Assembly: GCF_963678635.1 (NCBI RefSeq)
Contig: NC_087070.1
Span: forward strand, 3,105,157-3,169,156
DNA length: 64,000 nt
Source: Symsagittifera roscoffensis
Lineage: Eukaryota > Xenacoelomorpha > Acoela > Convolutidae
Reading direction: 5' to 3'
Numbering within the stretch: the stretch's first letter is position 1; every line of letters begins with the position of its first letter. A program made the translations under genes and the position numbers. A model generated the notes under the pieces. That model made no database searches. It had not been told where the DNA came from and worked only from the letters and a program-made list of their open reading frames with translations. Below are positions 1-11,584 of the stretch, piece after piece.

Positions 1-422
1 CATTTATTGGAATTTTTTTTATCATTCGAAAGGTATTATTGTCATGAGCTCAAATTTGGAAAAATATTTCACCTGTGATCATTTTTCGTAAAGATATGGG
101 GGTTTAAGGATTGCCATTTCGGCCAATTTGGGACGATATATTTCGCGCTATTAACGCGTAAGCGAGATTTAATCCGTCTTAGAAATTGTTCCAAATTGGT
201 TGAAAGAAACTTATTTGCCATAATTGACTTGTTACAAGCAGCGAAATCTATCCTTTTATACTTTATATGGCGTGTGGGGGATGATTTTCAAAACAAATTT
301 TAAATTTTAGAAAAAAAATTCATTTTATTTTATTACTTTATTTTTTTAATGTTGGTACTGCTCCATAAACCTTTTAAGGCAGTCGGAACATTCAAGGCTT
401 TGCCCTCATACGAGCAGTTTTG
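1..422 (+). mobile_element. Family A repeat, 3' part, cut by window start
   Basis: This is the distal part of the main dispersed repeat. It contains the family landmarks in order: the AAAGGTATT block, CACCTGTGATCA, a block rich in CGCG/TTAACGCG, the GGCGTGTGGGGG block, a poly(A/T) stretch, CTCCATAAACC, the internal inverted repeat AGTCGGAAC, a degenerate hairpin, and the end CGAGCAGTTTTG. The 5' end lies outside the window. It has no coding capacity. The short open frame overlapping its 3' end is not gene-like. Confidence 0.85.
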
Positions 423-1520
423 TTCTGTATTTCTCGCCAAAACGATCAATACTAATGTTTATTCATTGATCTTTGAAGAAGCAAATCAAACCATTAGTAA
501 CAAGCGTCACTTCGCGAACACAAGCAACAAGAAAAACAAAAGCAGAACTCTAAAATGCAAGAAAAAGAAAACAATTCTAAAAAATTCAACTGCAAAACTG
601 AACAGCCTAAGAGACCAATAGATTCGATCCCCATACGTCCAGACCACAAATTAGTTTCCTAAAACTTTTGCGCACTGTTGCGTGGATAATTATTTGGATG
701 AATGCAACGTATATAAAAAGAGGATAAAGCTTATTTTCTTAAGCTCGCCAACAAGAAACTGTACCGCACAAAAGATGAATGTATAAAGTTTTGACCTTTG
801 AAATTTGGTATTCCTGCCTAATCAAGCTTCATCTGTTCGTTTCATTCAAAACGTAAAATCATAGCCTGAAAAGCAGATTTAAAACTTTGTTAGGAAAAAA
901 GTTCACCATTCAATTGGACTCAAAATCTTTTTGCTCTTAGAAATAGTTGATACAATTAAGCCAGTGAATCAATCACTTCCTCGAAATCTTAGTTGGCAGT
1001 TGAAATTATCGGAACGGGTTAATATGATTTTGTGTTAGTTTGTAATTGCTATTCAGATTAAAATATATCAATTAAACAACCGGTTGATGTTGTTTTTCTT
1101 GTTTTGAAGTGACGTCATTAGTGATTGATAACTAATTCAGAAAGTTATTTGAGAAGACTAATCTTTGATTCAGAAAATCAAATGGGTTTAGTCCGTTTTC
1201 TTGGTCTGACTTAAGAAGAAAATGAGGAACATTTATGCTCGGGTCATTTTTATGCAGAATAATTTCAGAAAACTCTTTGCACCCTCGGGGTGTTGATCCC
1301 TTGATGCGCATAGGCCTAGCACGCGATGCTGTCTGAGATACTCCTTTTGTTTTTTAATCGTGGCGAACTATCTTGCTATACAAAATCGGTGCAAATTGAA
1401 TTTAGGCATTAAGCTAATTGGTATTAAATCTATACACGACTCAGCTTAAATAATATCAGCCTAATAAATTGTAGTGTTGCCAACATTTAATCTACCAAAA
1501 ATTATTCGAGACCAAATAAA
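423..1520. other. No gene recognised
   Basis: AT-rich sequence with stops in all frames. Neither strand shows a protein motif, RNA gene or terminal repeat that I can recognise. It could be intron or intergenic. Confidence 0.5.
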
Positions 1521-2106
1521 AGGGCATTCGGAGCGTTTGAAGCTTTGCCCTAAAACGAGCAGTCTTGTTATTCCGACTTTCGATACGAAAGTAACGGAAT
1601 ATTTGTGCTCGGGGTGGGTTTTTTTTTTCTTCAGACAAATTTCGACTTTTTAACTAGCAACTTTTGACGGATTTTTTTCTAAATCATTCAAAAAGTATTT
1701 TTGTCCTGAGCTTAAATTTGAAAAGATATTTCACCTGTGATCATTTTACGTAAAGTTATGAGGGTTTAAAGATTGTCATTCTGGCCATTTTGACCAATTT
1801 GGGACAATTAACGCGCGATATAATTCGAGCTATTAACGCGTAAGCGGAGATTTAATCCTTCTTATAAATCGTTCCAAATTGGTTGAACGAAGCTGATTTG
1901 CCATAATAGATTTGTTACAAGGAACGAAATCTATGTTTTTGTACTTTAAATGGCGTGTGGGGGGATGATTTTCATAAAAAATTTCAAATTTTAGAAAAAA
2001 AAAATTTCATTTTATTTCATTTAATTTTTTATGTTATTACTGCTGCTTCATAAACCTTAAAAGGCAGTCGGAACATTCGGGGCTTTGCCTTGATACGAGC
2101 AGTCTT
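1521..2106 (+). mobile_element. Family A: 3'-end remnant followed head-to-tail by a full copy
   Basis: A remnant of only the 3' terminus (1521-1567, ending GAGCAGTCTTG) is followed after TT by a full-length copy that starts ATTCCGACTTTCGATACG and ends near 2106. The full copy has the 5' mini-hairpin CTTTCG-ATA-CGAAAG, the conserved core, and the 3' AGTCGGAAC plus hairpin. The junction is the same as at other tandem pairs in the window. Confidence 0.85.
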
Positions 2107-2864
2107 TTTTGTTTTAGTGCTCTCTGGGATTCGAAAGTCTCCATTGCCTTTTCATTCAGCTGATTCACTGGAGGCTGTAAAAACGATTTTTTTAAAATTC
2201 ATGACTGTATCAAGATTTTTTTAAATCAAAGATGGTCGTTTCACAAGCATTCAGCACTAAATGATCCCATCGCACTGATGTGAGAAAAAAACTTGAAAAC
2301 AAAATGTTTTTTTTTCCGTAATTTCTTTTTGAAAAAATTCAGAATTTTTTTGGCAGTACGATTAAATTAGGCATTAAAAAAGAATAGTGATAGTGGTTAA
2401 GATAAAAATTAAATTAGTAGAATCAAATTCTAAGAGAAAAAATTTTGCAGGTCAACTCATGTTCAGTTTTAGTCTGACAACCGAACATATTGGGATTCCA
2501 GCAGAAGGAGCCAATCAGAGCAAAAAAGGCAAACAATTAAAGCACACTCTACCGATTATTAGGTTTTTCAGGACCCTACGCCATAATTTTGTGCGTCACC
2601 TAAGTAACATGATTGGAACAAAAAAATTCTGCTACCCTAAACAACTTTTTTTAATTTCCATTGGAAAAATGGTTCTCCGTTAGACTTGTATTGCACTATT
2701 GAGCTTCGGAGCAATTTTGTTTTCATCTAAGCTAGGCTGGCCTAAGTGTATATAAACATTCGATGCAAATTCAAAAATAAACTTTTGAGCTGTTGTACAC
2801 CCTTTCTTCGGATTTTCTATCAATTTCATTTTCATTCTCATTTTGATTTTATCTTCAATCAATG
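2107..2864. other. No gene recognised
   Basis: AT-rich sequence. A 98-codon open frame at 2387-2683 has a biased, Lys/Ile-rich composition, begins without ATG and matches no family I know. I do not call it. Confidence 0.4.
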
Positions 2865-2874
2865 CAGGGGCGAA

Positions 2875-2908
<34 letters not shown>

Positions 2909-3211
2909 GGGGCGGACGCTCTTTTCCTTAGAGTATCGACACACTGCCGACCAAAAGTGTCCTCTCTTTGTACTATTTTGAGATATCCATTTTTGATAAC
3001 GGACACTAAAATTTTTCTAGAGGGGCCTTTTAGTATACTTATACTTAGACTAATACTGCTTTGTTTGGCCTGTTTTTTTTAATTTGCCTGCGGCGCAGAA
3101 AGTTTGGCCAAAACATGGTCTTTTTAGAGCGTTAGGAGAGCTCGGAAAATATTTGATCGACAATTTTTTTGAAAATACTCCACCCTCGAGAAAATTGTAG
3201 ATCCGCCCCTG
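2865..3211 (-). mobile_element. hAT-type MITE, family D
   Basis: A 347-bp element with ends CAGGGGCG and CGCCCCTG, flanked by the perfect 8-bp direct repeat AATCAATG (2857-2864 and 3212-3219). The internal blocks (tctgCGCCGCAGgcaaa, the 'agtacaaag' block, the poly-G run) match the other family D copies in reverse orientation. Eight-base target duplications and CAG..CTG ends are typical of hAT superfamily MITEs. The long G run at 2878-2905 belongs to the element and produces spurious poly-Gly and poly-Pro open frames. Confidence 0.9.
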
Positions 3212-4348
3212 AATCAATGACACGTATGTGTTTTTTTAATGGTCGACACTTCAGATCAAGTATAAAAGTTTTCAAAATTGAAATGTGATCTTTTTACTTA
3301 CGCAATATATATCATGCACAGTATACGTATACATCCTTTTTCGAAATTTGACTGATTTTTTTCTGAAAATATCTTTTCGAAGTCTGAGTGAATATTTTTT
3401 TATTGGACTCCGAGAGGAACATCTTTTGGTAAAATTTATGTTGTTGGAGTAATCTGATTATTTCAGTCACCAATTGTTTGTTAATGGGAGTGGGTGGTAA
3501 TTCAGTGACGTAATTAGAAGGAAAAAAATTTCAAGACAAAATAGTTTACAATTCGATTGTAAATCTCTTCCTAACAAATTTTTAATCGGTTTACTTGCTT
3601 ATTTTCGGCGAAATTTGAATTTCAAAGTGCAAGCTGGAATATCAAAGTTCAAAAGTCTAAATTTTTTGTGCTCAGTTTTTATAGAGCATAGAGCAGATGT
3701 GAAAAACGTTACTTGGGTGGGAGTGAACAAGAGGTTGATGCAACTCAATCGTGGTCGGGAGGCATGCGGATCGAATCCAGCTGTCTCCAACGCTGTTCAT
3801 TTTTTAGTTGAACTCTTTGATATGTTTTTTTCTTTTGCATTTCAGGGGCTTAGGCAATTATTTTTACTTGTGTTTGCGAAGTGCAGCTTGGCGTCTGCGT
3901 AACTTTTGAATTTTAGATGACTGTCAGGTTTTTTTTTTCAGGTATTCATCAGGTCTGGTGCTGACTTTTTGCTTCTGTGATTAATATTTTTGTTTGCTAC
4001 TTCAACAATTTTTGAATAAAAACTAGCATTGATCAATTGGGCAGCAAAATGCAGAATTGAGTTAACTTAGTCCAGCAGATTAGAATATCGAAAGAATACT
4101 ATATTTGTGCGTAAACTGAAAACTGACTCTTAATTTAGTTAAAAGGAAGAAACTTTATCATACTCAAAAGACAAGACTAAAAACTGATATTTTGCTCAAA
4201 CAACCTTTAAATGCGCTGGTTATAATAATAAAGAAAACAATAATAAGGTTTTCAACTTTTTCTTTTCATATTTTAATGATTGAGTTTTAAAAAACATTTG
4301 AGCTAACATGTTTTCAGCCTTGTAAATAGTCATTTAACTCACATTTAG
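3212..4348. other. Intron-like sequence upstream of the EGF exon; pol III B-box-like site
   Basis: No exon other than the one at 4349 is visible. At 3768-3778 GGATCGAATCC resembles a tRNA B box (GGTTCGANTCC) within GC-richer sequence (about 3715-3790), possibly a tRNA-derived relic. No cloverleaf can be drawn. Confidence 0.35.
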
Positions 4349-4480
4349 ATATTGATGAATGTAATCTGGGTTTCTGTGGGGAGCACAATACCAGTTGCAC
4401 GAATTTCGACCTAGCCTACTCCTGCGAATGTGTGGAAGGTTTCAACCACGATGCCGGAACGTATGGAACGGAATGCGAAG
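4349..4480 (+). CDS. Calcium-binding EGF-like domain exon (one exon of a larger extracellular protein)
   Basis: A 132-nt symmetrical phase 1-1 exon, preceded by ACATTTAG and followed by the donor GTATAC. It encodes exactly one EGF module beginning (D)IDEC. Six cysteines are spaced C-x4-C-x6-C-x8-C-x-C-x14-C. The N-terminal D-I-D-E-C is the calcium-binding signature. CTNFDLAYSCEC fits the Asp/Asn beta-hydroxylation pattern C-x-[DN]-x4-[FY]-x-C-x-C. Such 1-1 exons are the usual building block of fibrillin-, Notch- and fibulin-like proteins, where they make Ca-stabilised rods in secreted or cell-surface proteins. No second EGF exon or other domain is visible nearby, so the parent gene cannot be named. 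The exon is clearly more GC-rich than its flanks. Confidence 0.85.
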
Positions 4481-4663
4481 GTATACATGTTCCAGTATCA
4501 AAAAACGGTGGCGTTATTTTAAAATTAGAATCTCGTAGAGCTAAAAAGATCTCATAGGATCGGATCAAATAAACAAATTTGAAAAACAACAATAATATTT
4601 GTTATTCGAGAAATTTTCCGACCGTTTGTGTCTTGATGCTGACAATTGATATGAAGTTGCATC

Positions 4664-4754
4664 GGATCTATTTAACAATCTCCCCCCCCCCTTTCTTGAA
4701 AGGGGGGAGATTCTTTAGTAGGTACAATAGGGGGGGGGATTGTTCAGTAGATCC
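4664..4754. mobile_element. 91-bp mini-MITE with 8-bp target duplication
   Basis: The ends GGATCTATTTAACAATC and GATTGTTCAGTAGATCC form terminal inverted repeats. They are followed inward by C- and G-runs and an inner C/G-run hairpin around 4681-4707. The perfect 8-bp direct repeat GTTGCATC flanks it (4656-4663 and 4755-4762), consistent with hAT-type transposition. A related sequence may occur at about 52670-52800. Confidence 0.8.
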
Positions 4755-4908
4755 GTTGCATCATTTGATTTCAATTTTAATCCGATTTTAACCGACCTTA
4801 ATCGATTAATTTTGAATGATATAGAGACTGACAACGAAACTCCAATATAACAGATTATTATCCATAAACTTCAAACAGGACATAACCAAACAATGAATGA
4901 AATATAAT

Positions 4909-5435
4909 TGTTCCGACTTTCGGCACGAAAGTAACGGAATATTTGTGCTCGGGGTGGGTTTTTTTTTTCTTCAGACAAATTTCGACTTTTTAACTAGCCA
5001 TTTTTGACGGAATTTTTTTATATCATTCGAAAGGTATTGTTGTCCTGAGCTCCAATTTGAAAAGATATTTCACCTGTGATCATTTTTCGTAAAGTTACGG
5101 GGGTTTAAAGGTTGCCATTTTGGCCAATTTGGGACAATTAACGCGCGATATATTTCGCGCTTTTAACGCTTAAGCGGAGAGTTAATCCGTCTTAGAAATC
5201 GTTCCAAATTGGTTGAAAGAAGCCTATTTGTCATAATTGGTTTGCTACAAGGAGTGAATTAGATTCTTTGTACTGTATATGGCGTATGGGGGATGAATAT
5301 CATAAATAATTTTAGAAATTTTTTTTTTCTTCATTTTTTTAAAATTTCATTTAATTTTTTAATTTTATTACTGCTCCATAAACCTTAAAAGGCAGTCGGA
5401 ACATTCAGGGCCTCGCCCTGATACGAGCAGTCTTG
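4909..5435 (+). mobile_element. Family A full-length copy (left half of inverted pair)
   Basis: Complete copy: the 5' end GTTCCGACTTTCGGCACG, all core blocks, and the 3' hairpin CAGGGCCTCGCCCTG then ATACGAGCAGTCTTG. Flanking bases are T on both sides. It faces the copy at 5467-5928 tail to tail with about 30 bp between. Confidence 0.9.
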
Positions 5436-5466
5436 TTTTTTTTTTGCAACTAAATGGAAAACAAAA

Positions 5467-5928
5467 CAAAACTGCTCGTATCAGGGCGAAGCCCCGAATG
5501 TTCCGACTGCCTTTTAAGGTTTTATGGAGCAGTAATAACATTAAAAAATTAAATGTAATAAAACAAAAAAAAATTTAAGTTTGAATTTTTTTAAGAAAAT
5601 CATCCCCCCACACGCCATTTAAAGTACAAAAAGATAGATTTCGCTCCTTGTAACAAACCAATTATGGCAAATAACCTTCTTTCAACCAATTTGGAACGAT
5701 TTTAAGACGGATTAACTCTCCGCTTACGCGTTAATAGCGCGAAATATATCGCGCGTTAATTGTCCCAAATTGGCTAAAATGGCAATGTTTAAACCCCCGT
5801 AACTTTACAAAAAGTGATCACATGTAAAATATTTTTTGAAATTTGAGCTCAAGACAACAATACCTTTCGAATGATATTAAAAAATTCCGTTACAAATATT
5901 CCGTTACTTTCGTATCGAAAGTCGGAAC
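5467..5928 (-). mobile_element. Family A copy with internal deletion (right half of inverted pair)
   Basis: Reverse-oriented copy from CAAAACTGCTCGTATCAGGG to AAAGTCGGAAC. It lacks the segment normally containing GGGTGGG(T)n and TTCAGACAAATTTCGAC, so two ATTCCGTTAC-like blocks are nearly fused at 5885-5908. With the neighbouring + copy it makes a near-1-kb inverted repeat. Confidence 0.9.
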
Positions 5929-8900
5929 AAAAATGTTGATGAATTTTATAATGATGAAATCGCAAGCGTCACTGCTAAAATAACAAGGCTTGAAAATAAA
6001 TGTTTTAATGCCTGCCTGCAACGGAGGTATAATTGCATTGCGGTTTTGTGATCAGTCGTCTATCTGTCGATCTAAAATTGATAGATAATAAATTAGATTG
6101 ATTCAAAACGGCAATTAATGCCATTTTGTGAAAGCATCAAAATCTGTTTTTATTGAATATATTCATTTATAAACTCAATTAAAAAATTTGTTTGCTCGAT
6201 CTTGATGAATCTCAACTTAATTTTTTTTCACATGCCTTTGAGTTCAAAATCAGTTGTTTGAACCAAATTCTCTAGTTTTTCCGAGCCATTTCTTAAGGAA
6301 AAAAGAAAATTTTTTGAAATATTTTCTATTCTTCAGATTTTAAAAAACCCCCTGATAACCGACTATAAAAAAATTTTCTCTTTAAAATAACTTTAGTTTT
6401 TGAGATTTTTCTCTTTTTTTGAACTTTTTTTTAACTTATCAAATTTATTTATCAAGCGCGAAGATGCGTTAGTAAGTGGAGAAGTGGAAAGGAAGTGTAA
6501 AAAAGAATATCAGGGTCAAAAATGAAGCTTTTAATTCAAACAAAAGTGCTACCCCGAAACAAAAAAAACCCAGAAACAAAAAAAACCCACCCCGAGCACA
6601 AATATTCCGGCACTTTCGTATTTTTGATTTTGTCAGTTTTTTAAGGGGTATCTTAAGTTAGTTGATGCCATGACTTCCAAGCTCGGCTTCTGATTGATCA
6701 GTTCGGAAACTGGTGAGAGATTCACGACTTGAGCTTGTTCATTTGGTGAGGTCATGCTCTCACTGGTGGCTGGCAAGTTGCAAAAAAAAAACAGTTTTGA
6801 AAGACAAAATTGGAAAAAAAACAGCCAAACTCGATGGTATACAAAAAAGTTTTTTTTTAAAACTACAATATTTTGTGCAAAATCAATGGAGAGAAAGTTT
6901 CCGGTAATACGGAAATGTCAACTGATAAACAGAAAAAAAACGAAAAAGTAACTTTCGACGAAAGGTAAAAGTTTTTCAAATTGCTTCAGAAATAAAAAAA
7001 AAGCTAACATTCGATAAACACGTTTATTCAACATACATCTAATTGTTTAAATAGAAAGGAACTTCTTAGTGTTTTTATTGGGTACTAAAGCCCATTTGAT
7101 CTTTGTTGTAAGAATAATTAAATGTTCTGACCCAATATTCATTTACAATGTTTAAATAAACCAAAGATTTTGTCATTGCAAAAAGAAGGAAAAGTTTCTG
7201 AGCCACTGGTTTATTGCCCTTTTTCAGCTACACAAAAGATGTGAAAACTCGTTTAAAATAGATTTTTAATTTGTTTGCATACAAAATGCTTACGCGCAAC
7301 TCATTATTCAGTAGTTTTTGGCATACGAATTTTCAAACAAACCAGAAATCGATTTCATAAAACCAAAATTGAAACCAATAATCATTGTCTTCTTTAAAAT
7401 CCGTAAAAACTAATCAAAACTATTCCTGGCAAAAAACTTGACATTGGAAACCCGATTTCAGAAAAATTTCAGTAAAGAAAGTTTAATTCATCTTCTAGAA
7501 GTTTTCGCAAATGTAAAAGAAGTAAACAAATTACTGGAATCCTGAGAGGTTGAGAATTAGTTTGATGATTAAACATTGTTTTCACTTCAAGTAGATAAAA
7601 AACTGTATACAATTTTCCGCGCTCAGAGATACTTGAAAACAAAATTATAGATCCTTTTTTTATCCAATTTTATCATTTGTTTTATAACTTCTTAAATTTT
7701 GTTGAACCTAGTTCACCGTTTTTTATAAACCCACCCACGTATCCGGCCTTCACTTTTTAGCCCCACCAAATTCACAGCCCGCACCCTTCTTACTCTTCAA
7801 CCCATTGTTTTTCATAGTTTGATTTGATGTTTCTTTCGCTAAAAGTGTTGGGTTAGAAAAACTGTTTTTATAAATGAACATCAATCAAATCTATTTAAAT
7901 GTGAGTAGGTTTAAATATTGCGCAGGTCTTGCGTAATGAAGGAATTACTGCTTGTTTTGCAAACGCAAAACAAAACTATGCATATTATAATCCATTATAA
8001 TCCTATACAATCCATTAAAAAGGATTGCAAATGAAATATAACCCGATCAATTTTTTGAAAACAAAAATGATTTTATCGGATCGAAAATTCATTTCAATTT
8101 ACCATGTTTGTTTAATTTCGTTTCTAAGGAACTTTTTGGCTATGTAAGCAAATTTTCTCATGAAATTTTTTTGTATCAAATAAAATGCAGTGCTGGTTTA
8201 AGATATCCGAACAACATGAGCAAAAAGGAACGTTAAACGCATTTTTCTCAAACTTGGTTTGGATAAAACAAAAGCAAAGTGAACTAAATTTGGTTCTGCA
8301 AGTTGGGGGCAAAACTTTTGCATAACTGGGCAAAACTGGGGTCATTTGGCTTCTCTTAGTCAACTATACAACTATACATGCCCTTGATCTAAGGATTCAA
8401 TTGATGAGCCAGTTTGTACCAAAGTGAGCTTCTTATAACAATCCAGTTAGGTATAACCTCCAAAAATTTACGTAAAACGTCTAGAATTTGCTTTCAAGTA
8501 AATAATTTATAGTTCGGTTTTGCTGAATTTTTTCTAAAACGTTTCATTTAAATGAGGTGGAACAAAATTTATCCACATCTGTGGTGTGCACAGGAAGTTT
8601 TGATGGAAAAAAGAGGTAATTTGTTGACCTTTTATTAGGCCAACGAAATTGTTTTTGCATGATCTCTTTAGAACTTTTTAGGGTTATTAACCAGAGTTTA
8701 CTAGTGGGGAAAAACTGAACCCCAGTCAGACCCTTCTTTGATATGTAACCATTCTGCTTATTTTAATTGCAAAGTGATAAAAAGTATTTCCCCTAAGTTG
8801 CAACTTACAATTTTTGCAGCCTCGCTGTTGTTTGGATTTTGATTCTTCAGATGAGAATACGCCAACATTTACTATATTGTTCGAAATATGAGTGCCTGAC

Positions 8901-8935
8901 CTCAACTAAGCCAACTAACGTCAACTTAACAAACA
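5929..8935. other. No gene recognised; small family A fragment
   Basis: AT-rich sequence without gene signals. About 6587-6630 holds a fragment of the 5' end of family A in reverse (ACCCCGAGCACAAATATTCC). The open frames in this stretch are low-complexity and Lys/Phe-rich, and look fortuitous. Confidence 0.45.
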
Positions 8936-9170
8936 AGACTGCTCGTATCAGNNNNNNNNNNNNNNNNNNNNNNNNNNNNNNNNNNNNNNNNNNNNNNNNN
9001 NNNNNNNNNNNNNNNNNNNNNNNNNNNNNNNNNNNNNNNNNNNNNNNNNNNNNNNNNNNNNNNNNNNNNNNNNNNNNNNNNNNNNNNNNNNNNNNNNNNN
9101 NNNNNNNNNNNNNNNNNNNNNNNNNNNNNNNNNNNNNNNNNNNNNNNNNNNCCGAGTGCATATATTCCTA
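8936..9170 (-). other. Assembly gap (200 N, 8952-9151) inside a family A copy
   Basis: Sequence before the gap is the family A terminus in reverse (CAAGACTGCTCGTATCAG). Sequence after it (CCGAGTGCATATATTCC) resembles the opposite end (CCGAGCACAAATATTCC). The run of exactly 200 N suggests a default gap size. Translations of this stretch are meaningless. Confidence 0.8.
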
Positions 9171-9204
9171 CGGAATAAAGTCAACCCGCTTACAGCCGTG
9201 CATT

Positions 9205-9480
9205 AACTAGAGGGGACAGACATATTAGCATATGTGTCGATTAGCATGCCCATCTAAAAGAGTGTAGTTTGAAAACTCGCCATTTCAAGTTTTGTTACTC
9301 GAATTCGCCATTTTTATCCTCGCGCACTTGCTTAGCTGAATTTTTAAATGGAATTTTAGCTTCCATAACAAATCAAGTGGTTTTCCAAATTATTCGAAAT
9401 GCTTTTTTTTTCATCTGAATCCACACACAATTAAAGCAATTATCGCATGCTAATATGCACATATGCCAATCACTAGGGAG
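9205..9480. mobile_element. Possible MITE with imperfect terminal inverted repeats
   Basis: CATATTAGCATATGTG followed by ATTAGCATGC near the left end is mirrored by GCATGCTAATATGC and ACATATGCC near the right end, with CTAGAGGGG and CACTAGGGAG at the outer edges. I see no clean target duplication, so the boundaries are approximate. Confidence 0.4.
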
Positions 9481-11584
9481 CGGAAAAAATTAATAAGCTG
9501 TTGTATACTTTTTAAAATGTTTTTGCGTGTTTCTAATTAAGTAAAAACAGCTAAAACATAAATTTGCCTTTCTTTGCCCTAAAAACAGCAACAAAAATCG
9601 AGAGAAACCATACACTGGCCAAATCCGTTTAAGTGTGGAAAACATCCCGTAAAGTCAAAAACGTTTTCAGTATTTTGAAGCAAAACTGCGTAACTATAAG
9701 AAAAACAGATGGAAAGATGGAACGTCTGCGAAGCTGTCGGCTTAAGAATTTATACGAAAATTTTTTAATTTAATTTTATAAAACATTTTTAGCTACCAAA
9801 AAAAAGTACTTTTTAGCACAAAAAAATATTAATTTTTTTCCGCTCCTTGCCAACCACTACGCCTCCTAACAGAAAATTTCATCTATAAATTGGGAGCATA
9901 TTAAAATTTCTCTTCCCATAGTAGGAACTTTCAGCCAATTTTTTCCACCATACCAAGAAATATTTTGTTGCATAATTTTGTTTCAAACTAGATTATTTGT
10001 AATCGGGAAAGTTTCACTCACTGCGTTCATGAGCTTTTTTTTTTAAAAAAATTCGTTTTCGTCCTCAACGGTTGTACATTTATCGTTAGAGCACCATAAA
10101 GGCAGGCAGTTGAGAAGATCATATCGTCAGAATCGAAATTAATACTTCAGTAGCTGAAGATGTTGACTTGGTCTGTTTCATTTCCAGGGGAGAATAGATT
10201 GATCCATAATTTGTCATTCATTGCAATCGTTTGTGTCTTCAGTCCATTTGATGGACTGATAACATCAAAATCAATATATCACTTTGAAGACATGCGCTAT
10301 CAAAGGATCAAGTTAACCCCTTTCAACTTGTTTGTATTAACTTTGAAAAAATTGAATTCAGATTGGCTGAAAGTTCCAGCAAAAAAACTCAGAGTTAACG
10401 TTTGAGGTGAATGTGATGACAAATTGGTCCCAATATTCTGATGTACGGCCTATGAGCAGCTAAATTTCATATTCGTTCATACCTAATACTAGACTTCAGT
10501 TCTGTCGAAGTTTTAGTGCAGATGTTAAATAAGTCCTCAACCTTCTCAAAACATCATTTAAAAACATGTCTTAAGTTGAGCACTAAATACCTATATTAGA
10601 TCACTTAACACCTGCAATTGAAGCTACTTCTCATCTGTAAAATAAAGTTATTTCGTGAATTTTTTCGGTTTTTCTTTGTCATACAAAGAAATATTTTGTT
10701 GCATAATTTAATTCAAACTAATTATTTGTAATCGGGAAACTCCCTGCGAAGCGACGAATCCTAAGGAACGAATGGGAAACACTTGCTTATTACTGTTTTT
10801 CCTTAAATCGTTTTTGTCGACGGAATAGTTTGTGGTGGAGTTTGAGGAACTGTGAACGCTCAAAACCCCCGCCCCGACCCTTCACCCCCCTTGTTCCTTG
10901 GGAATTTGTCCCCTGATCACCCAAGGGATCCCCCTTCGGAACTATTTTACGACATTTATTTTTAGCTGATCGACCCTATAAAATGATCTTTACACTAAAT
11001 TTGAGCTGTCGAGCGCGGTTCAAAAAAATGTAGGGGTCAAGCGCAATTTAGTCAAAGCCTTCCAAACACTGCCTTTAAAAAACGAACTTGCTACTCCTAG
11101 TTGAAAACAGTTGTCAGTTCTTAAATATATTTTTGAAAGTCTGTCCCACTTCAAGAAAACGCTTGATTCGCACCCGGGAATCGTAGTTTCGAACCAATAA
11201 TTCTTGAAGCACTATAATGACCTCTGGTTTTAGGAAAATAGTTTGCTGTCCCTGTTAATTTTGGAAAAGCCATTAATTCCTAAGAACTGTCCGAGAAGAT
11301 TTCTTGTAGTTCTAACTTGCTCCGATTTCCAGAGAAATTGACTGCGTATTTTTTTTCGATGTGTTTTTTTAGATGAATTGCGGTTTTCTAAATAAAAAAC
11401 TTTTTACGATATTTTTGAAAACGTCTTGAAATTTTGGTGGTTTCAACTCAAAAGCAAAAAAATAACCGGCAATTATTTGCACATGAGTAAAGGGGTTTGA
11501 AAATTTTCAATCTGATCATGTTCAACTAACTGAAAAAAAATATTTCAGCTGACGTGAAGGGTTTTTAAAAATGTCATATCAGTC
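9481..11584. other. No gene recognised; a duplicated 75-bp block
   Basis: A block around AAATATTTTGTTGCATAATT and TTATTTGTAATCGGGAAA occurs twice, at about 9955-10012 and 10685-10742, and indicates a dispersed or duplicated repeat. Around 10860-10950 is a C-rich stretch. No exon, RNA gene or terminal repeat was recognised. Confidence 0.4.

Noticed and set aside
2680-3082. Poly-Gly and poly-Pro open frames
   Set aside because: They are translations of the G-run inside a family D MITE with a perfect target duplication.
4909-5435. Family A as an ordinary cut-and-paste MITE
   Set aside because: The inverted repeats are asymmetric (terminal at 5', internal at 3') and no consistent target duplication is seen, unlike families D and E.
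8839-9210. Open frames of 78-123 codons
   Set aside because: They mostly consist of N translated as X across the assembly gap.
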